A stretch of DNA of 43,683 nucleotides, taken from contig CAKSPW010000012.1 of NCBI GenBank assembly GCA_934486495.1, positions 1 through 43,683 on the forward strand, in the 5' to 3' direction. The stretch is from an uncultured Clostridia bacterium (GTDB taxonomy: Bacteria; Bacillota; Clostridia; UBA1381). The position numbers were made by a program, and so were the translations under genes. Positions 25,118-33,176 of this stretch are shown one piece after another. The number at the start of each line of letters is the position of its first letter. Positions within the stretch are counted from its first letter, which is position 1. The notes beneath the pieces are model-generated. The model was not told the origin of the DNA. It was given only the letters and a program-made list of their open reading frames with translations, and did not search any database.

Positions 25118-25801
25118 TTGACCGAAGATATTAATTTTATAGAACTTCTAAACGTAATGATAAGAAAATGGTGGCTTATTGCCATTTTAATGATTATATT
25201 CGGAGCAGGTACATATATATATTCCGACTTGTTTATTCAGCCGATGTATAAAACCGACGGGGCAATATATGTAAACTGCGAAACGGAAGCAACACAAATT
25301 ACCGATGTGGCGAGCGTTGGACGACTTGAATCAAACACAAGACTTGCAACAACATATGTTGAAATTCTTAAAAGCCGTACTTTTCTTACAGAGGTTGCAA
25401 GAGATTTGAACAACAAATATTCTTATTCTCAAATATATAATATGCTTACAATTGAGCCGGTAAATGAAACGGAGCTTTTGCGTCTTACGGTTGAATGTAA
25501 AAGTCCGGAGGATGCCTGCGCAATAGTTGAAAGTATTCTAATGCGTGCGGGAGATCAGCTTATCACGGTCGTAAAGGCGGGTTCGGTTGAAATTGTGGAC
25601 AAGCCTTATGTTCCGATATTGCCGTTTTCGCCGAATAAGTCGAGGAATGCGCTTCTCGGCGTTATAATAGGCGGTGTTCTTGCGGTAGCAATTATATTCC
25701 TTATGGAATTGTTTGATACTCATATAAAAACCTCCGACGAAATCAGGCAGAAATATGACGAGCCGATACTCGGAGAAATCCCGAGCTTCGGAATGGAATA
25801 A
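25118..25801 (+). CDS. Wzz/CpsC-type chain-length regulator, BY-kinase modulator
   Basis: This 227-residue membrane protein has the Wzz layout: a first membrane segment (about 18-40), an extracytoplasmic domain, a proline-rich stretch (PYVPILPFSPN) and a second membrane segment (about 178-202). A short cytoplasmic tail ends in DEPILGEIPS. In Gram-positive bacteria such proteins activate the adjacent tyrosine autokinase and control capsule or exopolysaccharide length. The start is TTG 25118, with AAAGGAG 8 nt upstream. The frame open from 25082 has no suitable ribosome binding site. The BY-kinase follows 18 nt later. No polymerase or flippase gene is in view. Confidence 0.88.
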   Translation: MTEDINFIELLNVMIRKWWLIAILMIIFGAGTYIYSDLFIQPMYKTDGAIYVNCETEATQITDVASVGRLESNTRLATTYVEILKSRTFLTEVARDLNNKYSYSQIYNMLTIEPVNETELLRLTVECKSPEDACAIVESILMRAGDQLITVVKAGSVEIVDKPYVPILPFSPNKSRNALLGVIIGGVLAVAIIFLMELFDTHIKTSDEIRQKYDEPILGEIPSFGME

Positions 25802-25819
25802 TAAGAGGTATAATACAAT

Positions 25820-26722
25820 ATGAATAACTCCATATCAAAATTAATCGGAAAAGTAAACGAAAAAAAGCACAGTGTAAGACGTGTTTCGGAGGATTCGTCG
25901 AGAACGTCCTTGAATAATATATTAAATGATAAAACTCCGTTTTCAATAACGGAAGCATATAAAACGACAAGAACAAATCTTATATTTTCGCTTGCGGATG
26001 TTGAGGGCTGCAAAAAGATTATATTTACGAGCGCAGAGCCCGGAGAGGGTAAAACAACAAGTATTTTAAATACGGCGATAACGTTTGCTCAAACCGGTGC
26101 AAAAGTTCTTGTAATAGACGGTGATATGAGAAAGCCGCGTGTACATCGTTATCTTGAAATAGAAAAAACAAACGGTTTGTCGGATTTGCTTATAGGTCTT
26201 ATTGACGATAAAACCGCTATTCACCACTGCAAAAGCAAGTCTATCGACTGTATTCCGGCAGGACAGATACCGCCTAATCCCGTTGAGCTTTTATCATCGG
26301 AAAAAATGAAGCATTTGCTTGAGAGAGTTTCGGAAAACTATGACTATGTGTTTATAGATACACCGCCTGTAACCGTTGTTACGGACGCAGCGTCAATGGC
26401 ATCGTTTGTTGACGGATATGTGCTTATTGTTCGTCATAATTATACAATCCACGAGCTTCTTGAGAAAGAAAGAGAGTCGCTTATATTTGCGGAGGCTAAA
26501 ATCCTCGGTTATATGATTAACGACATTAAACCAATGGGTGGTATCGGATACGGTAAATACGGCGCTTACGGAAACAGATACAGATATAAATATCGTTATC
26601 GCTACGGCTACAAATACGGCTATAAATACGGCTATGGTTACGGCTACGGCTATCAGTACGGCGACAGACGCGGTAACGCTTATTCGGACGATTATGTTTA
26701 CGGCGATAAAGATGATGAATAA
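25820..26722 (+). CDS. CpsD/CapB family tyrosine autokinase with Tyr-rich tail
   Basis: BY-kinases phosphorylate tyrosines in their own C-terminal cluster and thereby cycle polysaccharide export. Walker A is SAEPGEGKTT (71-80), Walker A' is LVIDGDMRK (97-105) and Walker B is YVFID (176-180). The EAYKTTRTNLIFS segment (45-57) matches the oligomerisation helix of the family. The tail (243-294) has 20 tyrosines in about 50 residues, mostly as alternating YG, YK and YR dipeptides, much more than the few tyrosines usual in CpsD. It is paired with the Wzz-like protein and followed by fucU after 29 nt. Confidence 0.92.
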   Translation: MNNSISKLIGKVNEKKHSVRRVSEDSSRTSLNNILNDKTPFSITEAYKTTRTNLIFSLADVEGCKKIIFTSAEPGEGKTTSILNTAITFAQTGAKVLVIDGDMRKPRVHRYLEIEKTNGLSDLLIGLIDDKTAIHHCKSKSIDCIPAGQIPPNPVELLSSEKMKHLLERVSENYDYVFIDTPPVTVVTDAASMASFVDGYVLIVRHNYTIHELLEKERESLIFAEAKILGYMINDIKPMGGIGYGKYGAYGNRYRYKYRYRYGYKYGYKYGYGYGYGYQYGDRRGNAYSDDYVYGDKDDE

Positions 26723-26751
26723 TAAATAAATTTTCTTTGGAGGTGCATTTT

Positions 26752-27183
26752 ATGCTGAAAAAAATCAACCCCATACTTTCTCCCGAGCTTGTGAAGGCTC
26801 TTATGGAAATGGGACACGGAGATGAAATTGTACTTGCGGACGGAAATTTCCCCGGTACAACAATCGGACAAAGAGTTATACGTGCTGACGGACACGGAGT
26901 CCCCGAGCTTCTTGACGCTATACTTGAGTATTTCCCGCTCGATACGTACAGCGAAAAGCAGGTTGGGCTTATGGAGGTTACTCCCGGTGACCCGTGTGTT
27001 CCGACGATTTGGGATGACTACAAAGAAATAATAAAGAAGCATGACGATAAGGCGCAGATTGAGTTTATAGAGAGATTTGCGTATTATGAAAGAGCGAAAA
27101 AGGCTTTTGCTGTTGTGCAGACCGGCGAAACAGCCATTTATGCAAATGTGATCTTAAAAAAAGGCGTTGTATTGCCTGAGTGA
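26752..27183 (+). CDS. fucU: L-fucose mutarotase (RbsD/FucU family)
   Basis: Interconverts alpha and beta anomers of L-fucose (or a related sugar). The 143-residue protein has LVKALMEMGHGDEIVLADGN with the conserved H22 and D30, then PGTT. The end reads YANVILKKGVV. Its length agrees with FucU (about 140). The ATG at 26752 is supported by GGAGG 8 nt upstream. The in-frame TTG at 26737 overlaps that ribosome binding site. The kinase gene follows after 23 nt, pointing to a deoxyhexose-uptake step. RbsD (ribose) is the less likely alternative. Confidence 0.88.
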   Translation: MLKKINPILSPELVKALMEMGHGDEIVLADGNFPGTTIGQRVIRADGHGVPELLDAILEYFPLDTYSEKQVGLMEVTPGDPCVPTIWDDYKEIIKKHDDKAQIEFIERFAYYERAKKAFAVVQTGETAIYANVILKKGVVLPE

Positions 27184-27206
27184 TAACGAAACGGAGGAAT
27201 ATTTAA

Positions 27207-28670
27207 GTGAAGGTATTGGCTTTTGATTTTGGCGCATCAAGCGGCAGAGCAATTATAGGAAATTATGAAAACGGAATTATATCAATAGAGGAAATTCATA
27301 GATTTGATAATGACCCGGTGCTTGTGGACGGCAGCTTTTATTGGGATATTCTTCGCCTTTTCCACGAGATAAAACAGGGCATTACAAAAGCAAAAAATCA
27401 AACGGATTTTGAAAGTATCGGTATAGATACATGGGGTGTCGACTACGGAGTTCTTACAAAGAATAACGATTTAATCGGAAATCCGTATAACTATCGTGAT
27501 GCAAGAACGGTGGGAGTACCGGAGGAAATGGAGAGCCTTATAACAAAGGAGGAGCTTTATAACCTCACGGGTAATCAAATTGTTAATTTTAACACTGTTT
27601 TTCAGCTTTATGCGTTTAAAAAGCAAAAACCGGAGCTTTTGGAGCTTGTTGACAAGGTGCTGTTTATACCAGATTTGTTCAATTATTTCCTGACAGGCAA
27701 AATGGCCGCCGAGTGTTCAATCGCTTCAACATCGCAGCTTATGAATCCGTATACAAAGGAATGGGAATATAAAATTATGGATAAGCTCGGCTTAAAGCGT
27801 GAGTGGTTCCCTGAGATTGTTCCCGGCGGTACTGTAATCGGAAACCTTAAGAGCGATATTTGCGAAGAGCTTGATATGACCGAGAAAAAGGTTATTGCCG
27901 TAAGCTCACATGATACTGCAAGTGCGGTTGCCGCAGTTCCGACAACGGAGAAGGATTTTGTGTTTATCTCATGCGGAACATGGTCGCTTTTCGGAACAGA
28001 GCTTGAAAAACCGGTAATATCCGACCTTTCGAGAAAATATAATATAACAAACGAAACGGGTTATAATAATACAACAAGATTTCTTAAGAATATAATCGGT
28101 CTTTGGCTTATTCAGGAAACAAGAAGACAGTTTAAGCGTGAGGGCAAAAATTACAGCTATGCCGATATGGAAATGCTTGCAAGAGAAGAAGAACCGTTCC
28201 GTTGCTTCATAGACCCCGATTTTCCGGAGTTTATGGGCCCCGGTAATATGCCGCAGCGAATCAAAGATTTCTGCGCACGTACGGGACAGTATGTTCCAGA
28301 AACAGACGGTGCTGTTATAAGATGTATCTATGAAAGTCTTGCAATGAAGTATAAGCATACATTCCTTCAGCTTAAGGAGTGCTGTGATAAGGATTTCAGT
28401 GTAATCCACATGGTTGGCGGCGGAACAAAGGATACTTTCCTTTGTCAAATGACTGCAAATGCCGCAAATGTACCGGTAATCGCAGGCCCCATTGAGGGTA
28501 CGGCTGCCGGAAATATAGCTGTTCAGCTTATTTCAAACGGCGCTATATCGGATATTTGGGAAGCAAGAAAGATTATTGCAAAATCGTTTGATGTTGTTCA
28601 TTACGAGGTTGAGGACAATAAATCTTGGGAAGATGCATACGAAAACTTTAAAAAGATTGTTTTGGATTAA
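27207..28670 (+). CDS. FGGY-family sugar kinase, rhamnulokinase-like
   Basis: This 487-residue FGGY kinase is of the RhaB subgroup: FDFGASSGRAIIG at the N-terminus, DGSFYWDIL, IDTWGVDYG, FISCGTWSLFGTE and VGGGTKDTFLCQM. The family phosphorylates L-rhamnulose. Pairing with a fucose-type mutarotase makes L-fuculose a plausible alternative substrate. No isomerase or aldolase gene is present in the window. GTG 27207 is the start, with GGAGGA 8 nt upstream. Confidence 0.88.
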   Translation: MKVLAFDFGASSGRAIIGNYENGIISIEEIHRFDNDPVLVDGSFYWDILRLFHEIKQGITKAKNQTDFESIGIDTWGVDYGVLTKNNDLIGNPYNYRDARTVGVPEEMESLITKEELYNLTGNQIVNFNTVFQLYAFKKQKPELLELVDKVLFIPDLFNYFLTGKMAAECSIASTSQLMNPYTKEWEYKIMDKLGLKREWFPEIVPGGTVIGNLKSDICEELDMTEKKVIAVSSHDTASAVAAVPTTEKDFVFISCGTWSLFGTELEKPVISDLSRKYNITNETGYNNTTRFLKNIIGLWLIQETRRQFKREGKNYSYADMEMLAREEEPFRCFIDPDFPEFMGPGNMPQRIKDFCARTGQYVPETDGAVIRCIYESLAMKYKHTFLQLKECCDKDFSVIHMVGGGTKDTFLCQMTANAANVPVIAGPIEGTAAGNIAVQLISNGAISDIWEARKIIAKSFDVVHYEVEDNKSWEDAYENFKKIVLD

Positions 28671-28690
28671 TCGTCGAAAGGATACAATAC

Positions 28691-29191
28691 ATGGTAGACA
28701 GTGCAGTACAGCTTATTGTAGATTCGTTTAGGGGAAAAATCCCGGCTGAGGTTATTATATTTATTATTTCCATGATTCCGATTCTGGAGCTTAGAGGAAG
28801 TATACTCGCCGCCGGGTTTATGAATGTGTCGTTTTTGCCGACATACGTTTCGGCAGTAATCGGGAATATGCTCCCCATACCGTTTATCCTGCTTTTTATA
28901 GAAAAGCTCTTTTCGTGGATGAAAACAACAAAGCATCTCGGTAAAATTGCAAATCGGTTTGAAGAGCGCGCACTTTCAAAACGCGAGCAAATTGATAAAT
29001 ACGGCGGCTGGGGATTGTTTCTGTTCGTTGCGATACCGCTGCCGGGTACAGGAGCATGGACGGGAGCGTTGCTTGCCGCTTTGCTCGGAATGAAACCGTC
29101 TAAGGCACTCGGGTGGATTTTTCTCGGTGTGCTTGCGGCAGGGCTTGTTGTGAGCTTGCTTTCGTTCGGTTTGATAAAGAATATTTTCTGA
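28691..29191 (+). CDS. Small multi-drug export family membrane protein (COG2426)
   Basis: This 166-residue protein has about four membrane segments and the family pattern SMIPILELRGSILAAG near residue 27, then GGWGLFLFVAIPLPGTGAWTG-type sequence near 105-125 and a final hydrophobic helix. The export name of the family rests on thin evidence and substrates are not established. GAAAGGA precedes the ATG. It is the last gene before a terminator. Confidence 0.8.
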   Translation: MVDSAVQLIVDSFRGKIPAEVIIFIISMIPILELRGSILAAGFMNVSFLPTYVSAVIGNMLPIPFILLFIEKLFSWMKTTKHLGKIANRFEERALSKREQIDKYGGWGLFLFVAIPLPGTGAWTGALLAALLGMKPSKALGWIFLGVLAAGLVVSLLSFGLIKNIF

Positions 29192-29195
29192 TTAA

Positions 29196-29233
29196 AAAAT
29201 CCCTTGTCTGGAATATGATAAGGGATTTTTTTT
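29196..29233 (+). terminator. Rho-independent terminator
   Basis: AAATCCCTT (29197-29205) pairs with AAGGGATTT (29220-29228) around a 14-nt loop, followed by a T run. Confidence 0.85.
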
Positions 29234-29409
29234 GATTTGAATGAGTAAAAAGCTGTTTTTTATAATTATGGCATGATAAGCATGATATTTAGCTTAGCAG
29301 TAAATTTCCGCTGTGGAGATGTATATCAGTCAACCGTCTGCAAAGTGCCGGCTATCCGCCGACGGGTGAAAAGCTGATACAGTGTATATCAAAACTCGAA
29401 TTTTCTTGT

Positions 29410-30333
29410 CTATTCCACACTTTTTACAATATTGCACATTGTTTCTTTTTCGATTCCGTTTGCACTGCTTACGGAATAAGAGTCTTTTTCATCTGTCCAT
29501 ACTGCGTTAAAATAAAGATCGTCATTCCCTTTCAGCGTTACTGAAAAACTGTTTATTTCGGTTGTTTCGACATTATCATATGAGTTACAATCACCGCTTA
29601 TGTCATCATCGCCCTTTGCGGTTCGATAGCTAATATTGTCATGTTCGCTTTCGTAAGTTATTTCAGCAATATATTCGCCTATAACGCATACGCTTTCGCA
29701 ATTATATTCATCGGGAATATATTGCGGGACTTTAACGGTATAACCCAATTCCTTATCAAGTTGTTCTTTGTTTGACAAATAATTCATCGGATTTCCGTAT
29801 TCAAGAGTGTTTGGATTTTGCTTTTCCTCTGCGTTTGTATTCGCACTGGTTGTCGGCGGAATTTCTGTAACTGTCTGCTCATTCTCACCGGTACTTGTTT
29901 TATTGGTGTCGGATACCATGCTACTTGTTTCGTTATCTGCTGCCGTGCTGTCTTTCTCGTCAACCTTTTTATTTGAAACGTGCGGTTTTTCTGCATTGAC
30001 TTTATTGTCGGGGATCTTATCGTTGCTTTCTGTCTTTGGTGTAATTGTGTCCATAGCTGTATTATTTGAGTTTTCATCTTGCAGGGCAGGTGCACTAATT
30101 GCAGGTTCGATTGTGCTTGTTGGCATATATACTCCATCCTTTAAGGTGCGATTTGACAAGAAACAAACAGCCAAACATGCCGCAAGCCCGACGATTCTTC
30201 GCAAATACAAAGAGGTATTACTTTTTTGTTTTTTACTAATCGCTCCCGTGGTTTTCTTTATTATTGATTCTTTCATTTCTTCAGATAAACAAATTCTGTT
30301 TATGGCGTCAGTATATTTTTCACTCAAAATCAT
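29410..30333 (-). CDS. Probable membrane-bound anti-sigma factor with DUF4367 domain
   Basis: The 307-residue protein has a short cytoplasmic N-terminus (1-46), one membrane segment (about 47-62), a Ser/Thr/Asn/Glu/Lys-rich linker (about 70-180) and a C-terminal domain (about 190-307). That domain contains GYTVKVPQYIPDEYN and YRTAKGDDDISGDC, matching my memory of DUF4367. The layout and 14-nt overlap with the upstream ECF sigma gene identify it as that factor's likely antagonist, with an extracytoplasmic sensor domain. AAAGGAGG is only 3 nt before ATG 30333, so TTG 30327 (9 nt away) may be the real start. The same C-terminal domain occurs in the secreted protein at 30882-31778. Confidence 0.75.
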   Translation of the reverse strand: MILSEKYTDAINRICLSEEMKESIIKKTTGAISKKQKSNTSLYLRRIVGLAACLAVCFLSNRTLKDGVYMPTSTIEPAISAPALQDENSNNTAMDTITPKTESNDKIPDNKVNAEKPHVSNKKVDEKDSTAADNETSSMVSDTNKTSTGENEQTVTEIPPTTSANTNAEEKQNPNTLEYGNPMNYLSNKEQLDKELGYTVKVPQYIPDEYNCESVCVIGEYIAEITYESEHDNISYRTAKGDDDISGDCNSYDNVETTEINSFSVTLKGNDDLYFNAVWTDEKDSYSVSSANGIEKETMCNIVKSVE

Positions 30334-30811
30334 ACGCCTCCTTTAAAACGGATTTTAGCTTTTCTTTTGCCCTATGTAAGATGGAGCGGACGGTAGCTTC
30401 ATTTTTGTTAATAAGCTGCGCGATTTCCGGTGTTGAGTATTGCTCATAGTAATAAAGATGAACAACTGTTCTATACTTTTCGGGCAGTCCTAAAACTGCT
30501 TTCAAGACATCAGAGTTTTCATCGTAATCATCAGTAACTGATATTTCTTTTATTTCATCAAGTGGGTCGATTTTTCTGTTCCAAAACAGCTTAAGTTTGT
30601 TTTTGCAGAGATTTATTGTTGCCCTTACAATCCACGCTTTTTCATGGGTTTTATCGTTGAACTTAGGCATACACTCCACTATTTTCAAAAAAACCTCTTG
30701 TACAACATCCTCAGCATCTACTATGTTTTTTAAATATGTATATGCAAGCCGTAAAATCATATTTCCGTAAATATCAACCATTTTCGCTATTTGCTCATTT
30801 GTGTCTGTCAA
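30320..30811 (-). CDS. ECF-type RNA polymerase sigma factor
   Basis: A 163-residue group 4 sigma factor. Region 2 includes MILRLAYTYLKNIVDAEDVV with VFLKI following. Region 4 includes GLPEKYRTVVHLYYYEQYS and a helix-turn-helix IAQLINKNEATVRSILHRAK. Regions 1 and 3 are absent, as expected. The start is TTG 30811, with GGGGG 8 nt upstream. It is cotranscribed with its presumed anti-sigma factor and follows a secreted protein gene after a hairpin. Confidence 0.92.
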   Translation of the reverse strand: MTDTNEQIAKMVDIYGNMILRLAYTYLKNIVDAEDVVQEVFLKIVECMPKFNDKTHEKAWIVRATINLCKNKLKLFWNRKIDPLDEIKEISVTDDYDENSDVLKAVLGLPEKYRTVVHLYYYEQYSTPEIAQLINKNEATVRSILHRAKEKLKSVLKEAYDFE

Positions 30812-30851
30812 GCAAAATACCCCCTATCCGTAAATCCTCAAAGCGGCAAAA

Positions 30852-30870
30852 GCTGCGGAATTACCGCAGC
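30852..30870 (-). terminator. Hairpin between stalk-protein gene and sigma gene
   Basis: A perfect 7-bp stem, GCTGCGG/CCGCAGC, with a 5-nt loop lies 12 nt after the stalk-protein stop. On the minus strand it is followed by TTTTGCC, a short T tail, so it may be a weak terminator or processing site that lowers expression of the sigma and anti-sigma genes. Confidence 0.5.
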
Positions 30871-30881
30871 ATGCTGATTGA

Positions 30882-31778
30882 TTATTTTATCCCCGTAACA
30901 AGTTTTACCATTTCTGTCTCATCAAGCTCCTTGTCAGTTAAGACAGCATATGACAATCCGTTGTTTTGCCATGTAGCGTTTGCTGTTTTTTTACTGCCAC
31001 GCAATGTAATTGATACATTATTTACGTCAACCTCTTTGTTAATCGGATATTTTGTGTAATCTCCGCTTATATCGTCATTGCCTTTTTCCGTTCTATATAT
31101 AAGCTTGTTGTCATTTTTATCCGTATAAATCAGTTGAAGCATGCTGTTGTCCATAACCGAAATATTTTTGAGATTGTATCCGTCCGGAATATATGACGGA
31201 ATACAAGGCTTGTACCCCAAAACTTTTACAGTGCTGTCTATGCTCTCATACGAAACAAACGGATTCGGCATTCCAACATTTTCTTTGTTTGTAAAGTTTA
31301 CGAACTGACCCGCAATGCTAAATTGATATCCCATAAGCTCGAACATTTTTGCCGGAACAAATGTTGTATCTTCTATAAGTCTCGGTGCTGCTCCGTAAGA
31401 TTGCGGTGCTGTCATTCCAACGGCATTTTCGATTTTTGTTACGCCATAGTAGCTGTCGGAGCCTATGCGAAGAACTACCTTCCACTCATCATTGCTTACT
31501 GTGACGGATTTATCAGTATTCCAATCTACATGATAACCCATTTTTTCCGCTATAACACGGAGTGGAACAAGAGTATTTCCGTTTTCTGCGTAAATATATT
31601 GCGACAGCTTCAGATTATCTAAGTCTATTGCTTTTTCGTTTACATTTATTTGCGGCATACCCAAAACCGTTTCGGATTGTTGAGATGCGAGTGGCTTTTC
31701 TGTATCCTCGGCAAATGATACTGTTGCATATAATGCTGTGATAGCTGATATTAAAAGTATTATGATATTCTTTTTCAT
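30882..31778 (-). CDS. Secreted protein: copper amine oxidase-like N-terminal domain plus DUF4367-like domain
   Basis: A signal peptide (about 1-23, ending VSFA) leads to a domain of the copper amine oxidase N-terminal (stalk) type (about 45-165) with the hallmark TLVPLRVIAEKMGYHVDW and TTFVPAKMFELMGY. These domains are common in secreted clostridial proteins and do not imply oxidase activity. Residues about 185-298 form a second domain that aligns with the end of the anti-sigma factor: PSYIPDGYN and YRTEKGNDDISGDYTKY against PQYIPDEYN and YRTAKGDDDISGDCNSY. It is the first gene of the ECF module. A role in sensing or competing for the anti-sigma ligand is inference. Confidence 0.8.
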   Translation of the reverse strand: MKKNIIILLISAITALYATVSFAEDTEKPLASQQSETVLGMPQINVNEKAIDLDNLKLSQYIYAENGNTLVPLRVIAEKMGYHVDWNTDKSVTVSNDEWKVVLRIGSDSYYGVTKIENAVGMTAPQSYGAAPRLIEDTTFVPAKMFELMGYQFSIAGQFVNFTNKENVGMPNPFVSYESIDSTVKVLGYKPCIPSYIPDGYNLKNISVMDNSMLQLIYTDKNDNKLIYRTEKGNDDISGDYTKYPINKEVDVNNVSITLRGSKKTANATWQNNGLSYAVLTDKELDETEMVKLVTGIK

Positions 31779-31825
31779 GATGATATTTCTCCTTTACAGA
31801 TTTATAAGGTTTTTTGAGGTCCTCA

Positions 31826-31859
31826 CTTATAAAACAATTGAGGAAAGGAAAACGTTGCA
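31826..31859 (-). promoter_or_regulatory. Possible ECF-type promoter of the stalk-protein/sigma operon
   Basis: The minus strand carries TGCAACGTTTTCC (31847-31859), which resembles the AAC-containing -35 box of ECF promoters. A typical CGTC -10 box is not evident; TTTTATAAG (31826-31834) is the nearest AT-rich candidate. If real, it would make the module self-activated. Confidence 0.3.
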
Positions 31860-31867
31860 CTTTTATG

Positions 31868-31958
31868 AAAAAAAATTAAAAATCGGAGCAACACATAAAT
31901 AACTATGCGACATAATGAAACATATGTCTAAACGCAGTGATGCTTATGTATTGCTCCG
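31868..31958 (-). terminator. Terminator of rnhA-galT-galK
   Basis: A 15-bp stem with one wobble pair (31944-31958 with 31884-31898) surrounds a 45-nt loop and ends, on the minus strand, in a long T-rich run (31868-31883). It starts 8 nt after the galK stop. Confidence 0.75.
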
Positions 31959-31965
31959 TATATTT

Positions 31966-33150
31966 TTATTTATATTCTTTTCCGCCGTCGCCGACATCTG
32001 AAATGTAGAACGATGCGTCAATTCCGAATTTATCCTTATATAGCTTTCCGACCGTTGCGATATACTCATCAACAGTATCATCTTTAATAATGCTTACGGT
32101 GCAGCCGCCGAAGCCTGCGCCGGTCATTCTTGAGCCGAGAACTCCGCCGAGCTTTCTTGCCTCGTGTGAAAGAAAATCAAGTTCGGGGCACGTTACTTCA
32201 TAATCGTATTGCAGAGAATCGTGTGATGCGTTCATAAGCTCGCCGAAACGAACAAGATTATTCGACTTCATCGCTTCCACACTCTCGTGAACACGTGCGC
32301 ATTCGCCGACAACGTGCTTTATTCTGCGTCTTACGGTTTCGTTTTCTATGAGGTTTTTGTTTTCCTCAAATTGTTCGGGTGTAATATCGGCAAGCTGTTT
32401 TGCATTTGGAAGTGCCGCATTTAGGGCATTAAGACCTTCCTCACACTCCCGGCGTCTTTCATTATATTTCGAGCTGCCAAGTGAATGCTTAACATTTGTG
32501 TTGGTAAGCACAAGCTTGCAGTCGCCGAGATTAAGCGGAACGTGCTCAAAGTCGAGCGTTGCGCAGTTTAAGAATATTGCATGGTCCTTTTTTCCCATTG
32601 CCGATGCAAACTGATCCATTATTCCGCAATTAACACCTATAAAATTATGTTCCGCCCTTTGACCGATAAGCGCCATTTCTATCATATCGATTTTTTCGTC
32701 CTTACCGATTTGCTCGTTTGCAAATGTTGCAAGGCAAAGAGCTGTTGAAACTTCGATAGCGGCAGAGGATGAAAGTCCGCCTCCGTGAGGAACCGTATCG
32801 TCAAAGAGAAGATCGGCACCGCAAAGCTTGTAGCCGTCCTTCATAAGCTCAAGCGCAACTCCGAGCTGGTAGTCGCCCCATTTGAGCTTGCCTTTGAAGC
32901 TTTCCAAATCATTCAGATCCGCCTCAACAAAAATATCAAGGTCGGTAGCTTTAAGGCGCAGAAGATTATCGTTTCTTTTTCTTGCTATGATAGTTGTTTC
33001 CATTGTAAGTGCGGCAGGCATAACAGGGCCTCCGCAATAGTCAACGTGCTCGCCTATAAGGTTTACTCTGCCGGGTGACTTAAAAATTCTTGTTTCGCCG
33101 CCCGCACCGAAAGTGTCGTTAAACATTTTCATCATTTCGTCAATATGCAT
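31966..33150 (-). CDS. galK: Galactokinase
   Basis: Phosphorylates galactose to galactose-1-phosphate in the Leloir pathway. The 394-residue GHMP kinase has the galactokinase signature GRVNLIGEHVDYCGG (27-41), the ATP loop PHGGGLSSSAAIE (about 120-132) and the C-terminal motif GSRMTGAGFGGC. AGGA-type sequence precedes the ATG. It is the last gene of rnhA-galT-galK, 26 nt after galT. No galE or galactose transporter is nearby. Confidence 0.97.
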   Translation of the reverse strand: MHIDEMMKMFNDTFGAGGETRIFKSPGRVNLIGEHVDYCGGPVMPAALTMETTIIARKRNDNLLRLKATDLDIFVEADLNDLESFKGKLKWGDYQLGVALELMKDGYKLCGADLLFDDTVPHGGGLSSSAAIEVSTALCLATFANEQIGKDEKIDMIEMALIGQRAEHNFIGVNCGIMDQFASAMGKKDHAIFLNCATLDFEHVPLNLGDCKLVLTNTNVKHSLGSSKYNERRRECEEGLNALNAALPNAKQLADITPEQFEENKNLIENETVRRRIKHVVGECARVHESVEAMKSNNLVRFGELMNASHDSLQYDYEVTCPELDFLSHEARKLGGVLGSRMTGAGFGGCTVSIIKDDTVDEYIATVGKLYKDKFGIDASFYISDVGDGGKEYK

Positions 33151-33176
33151 TTTAATCCTCCCGTTCCGTAAAACAA

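Noticed and set aside
26526..26774. Minus-strand and second plus-frame readings through the tyrosine-rich tail
   Set aside because: They are low-complexity shadows of the BY-kinase repeat codons without start signals.
30882..31778. Copper amine oxidase activity for the secreted protein
   Set aside because: Only the small N-terminal stalk-type domain is present; the catalytic topaquinone domain is absent.
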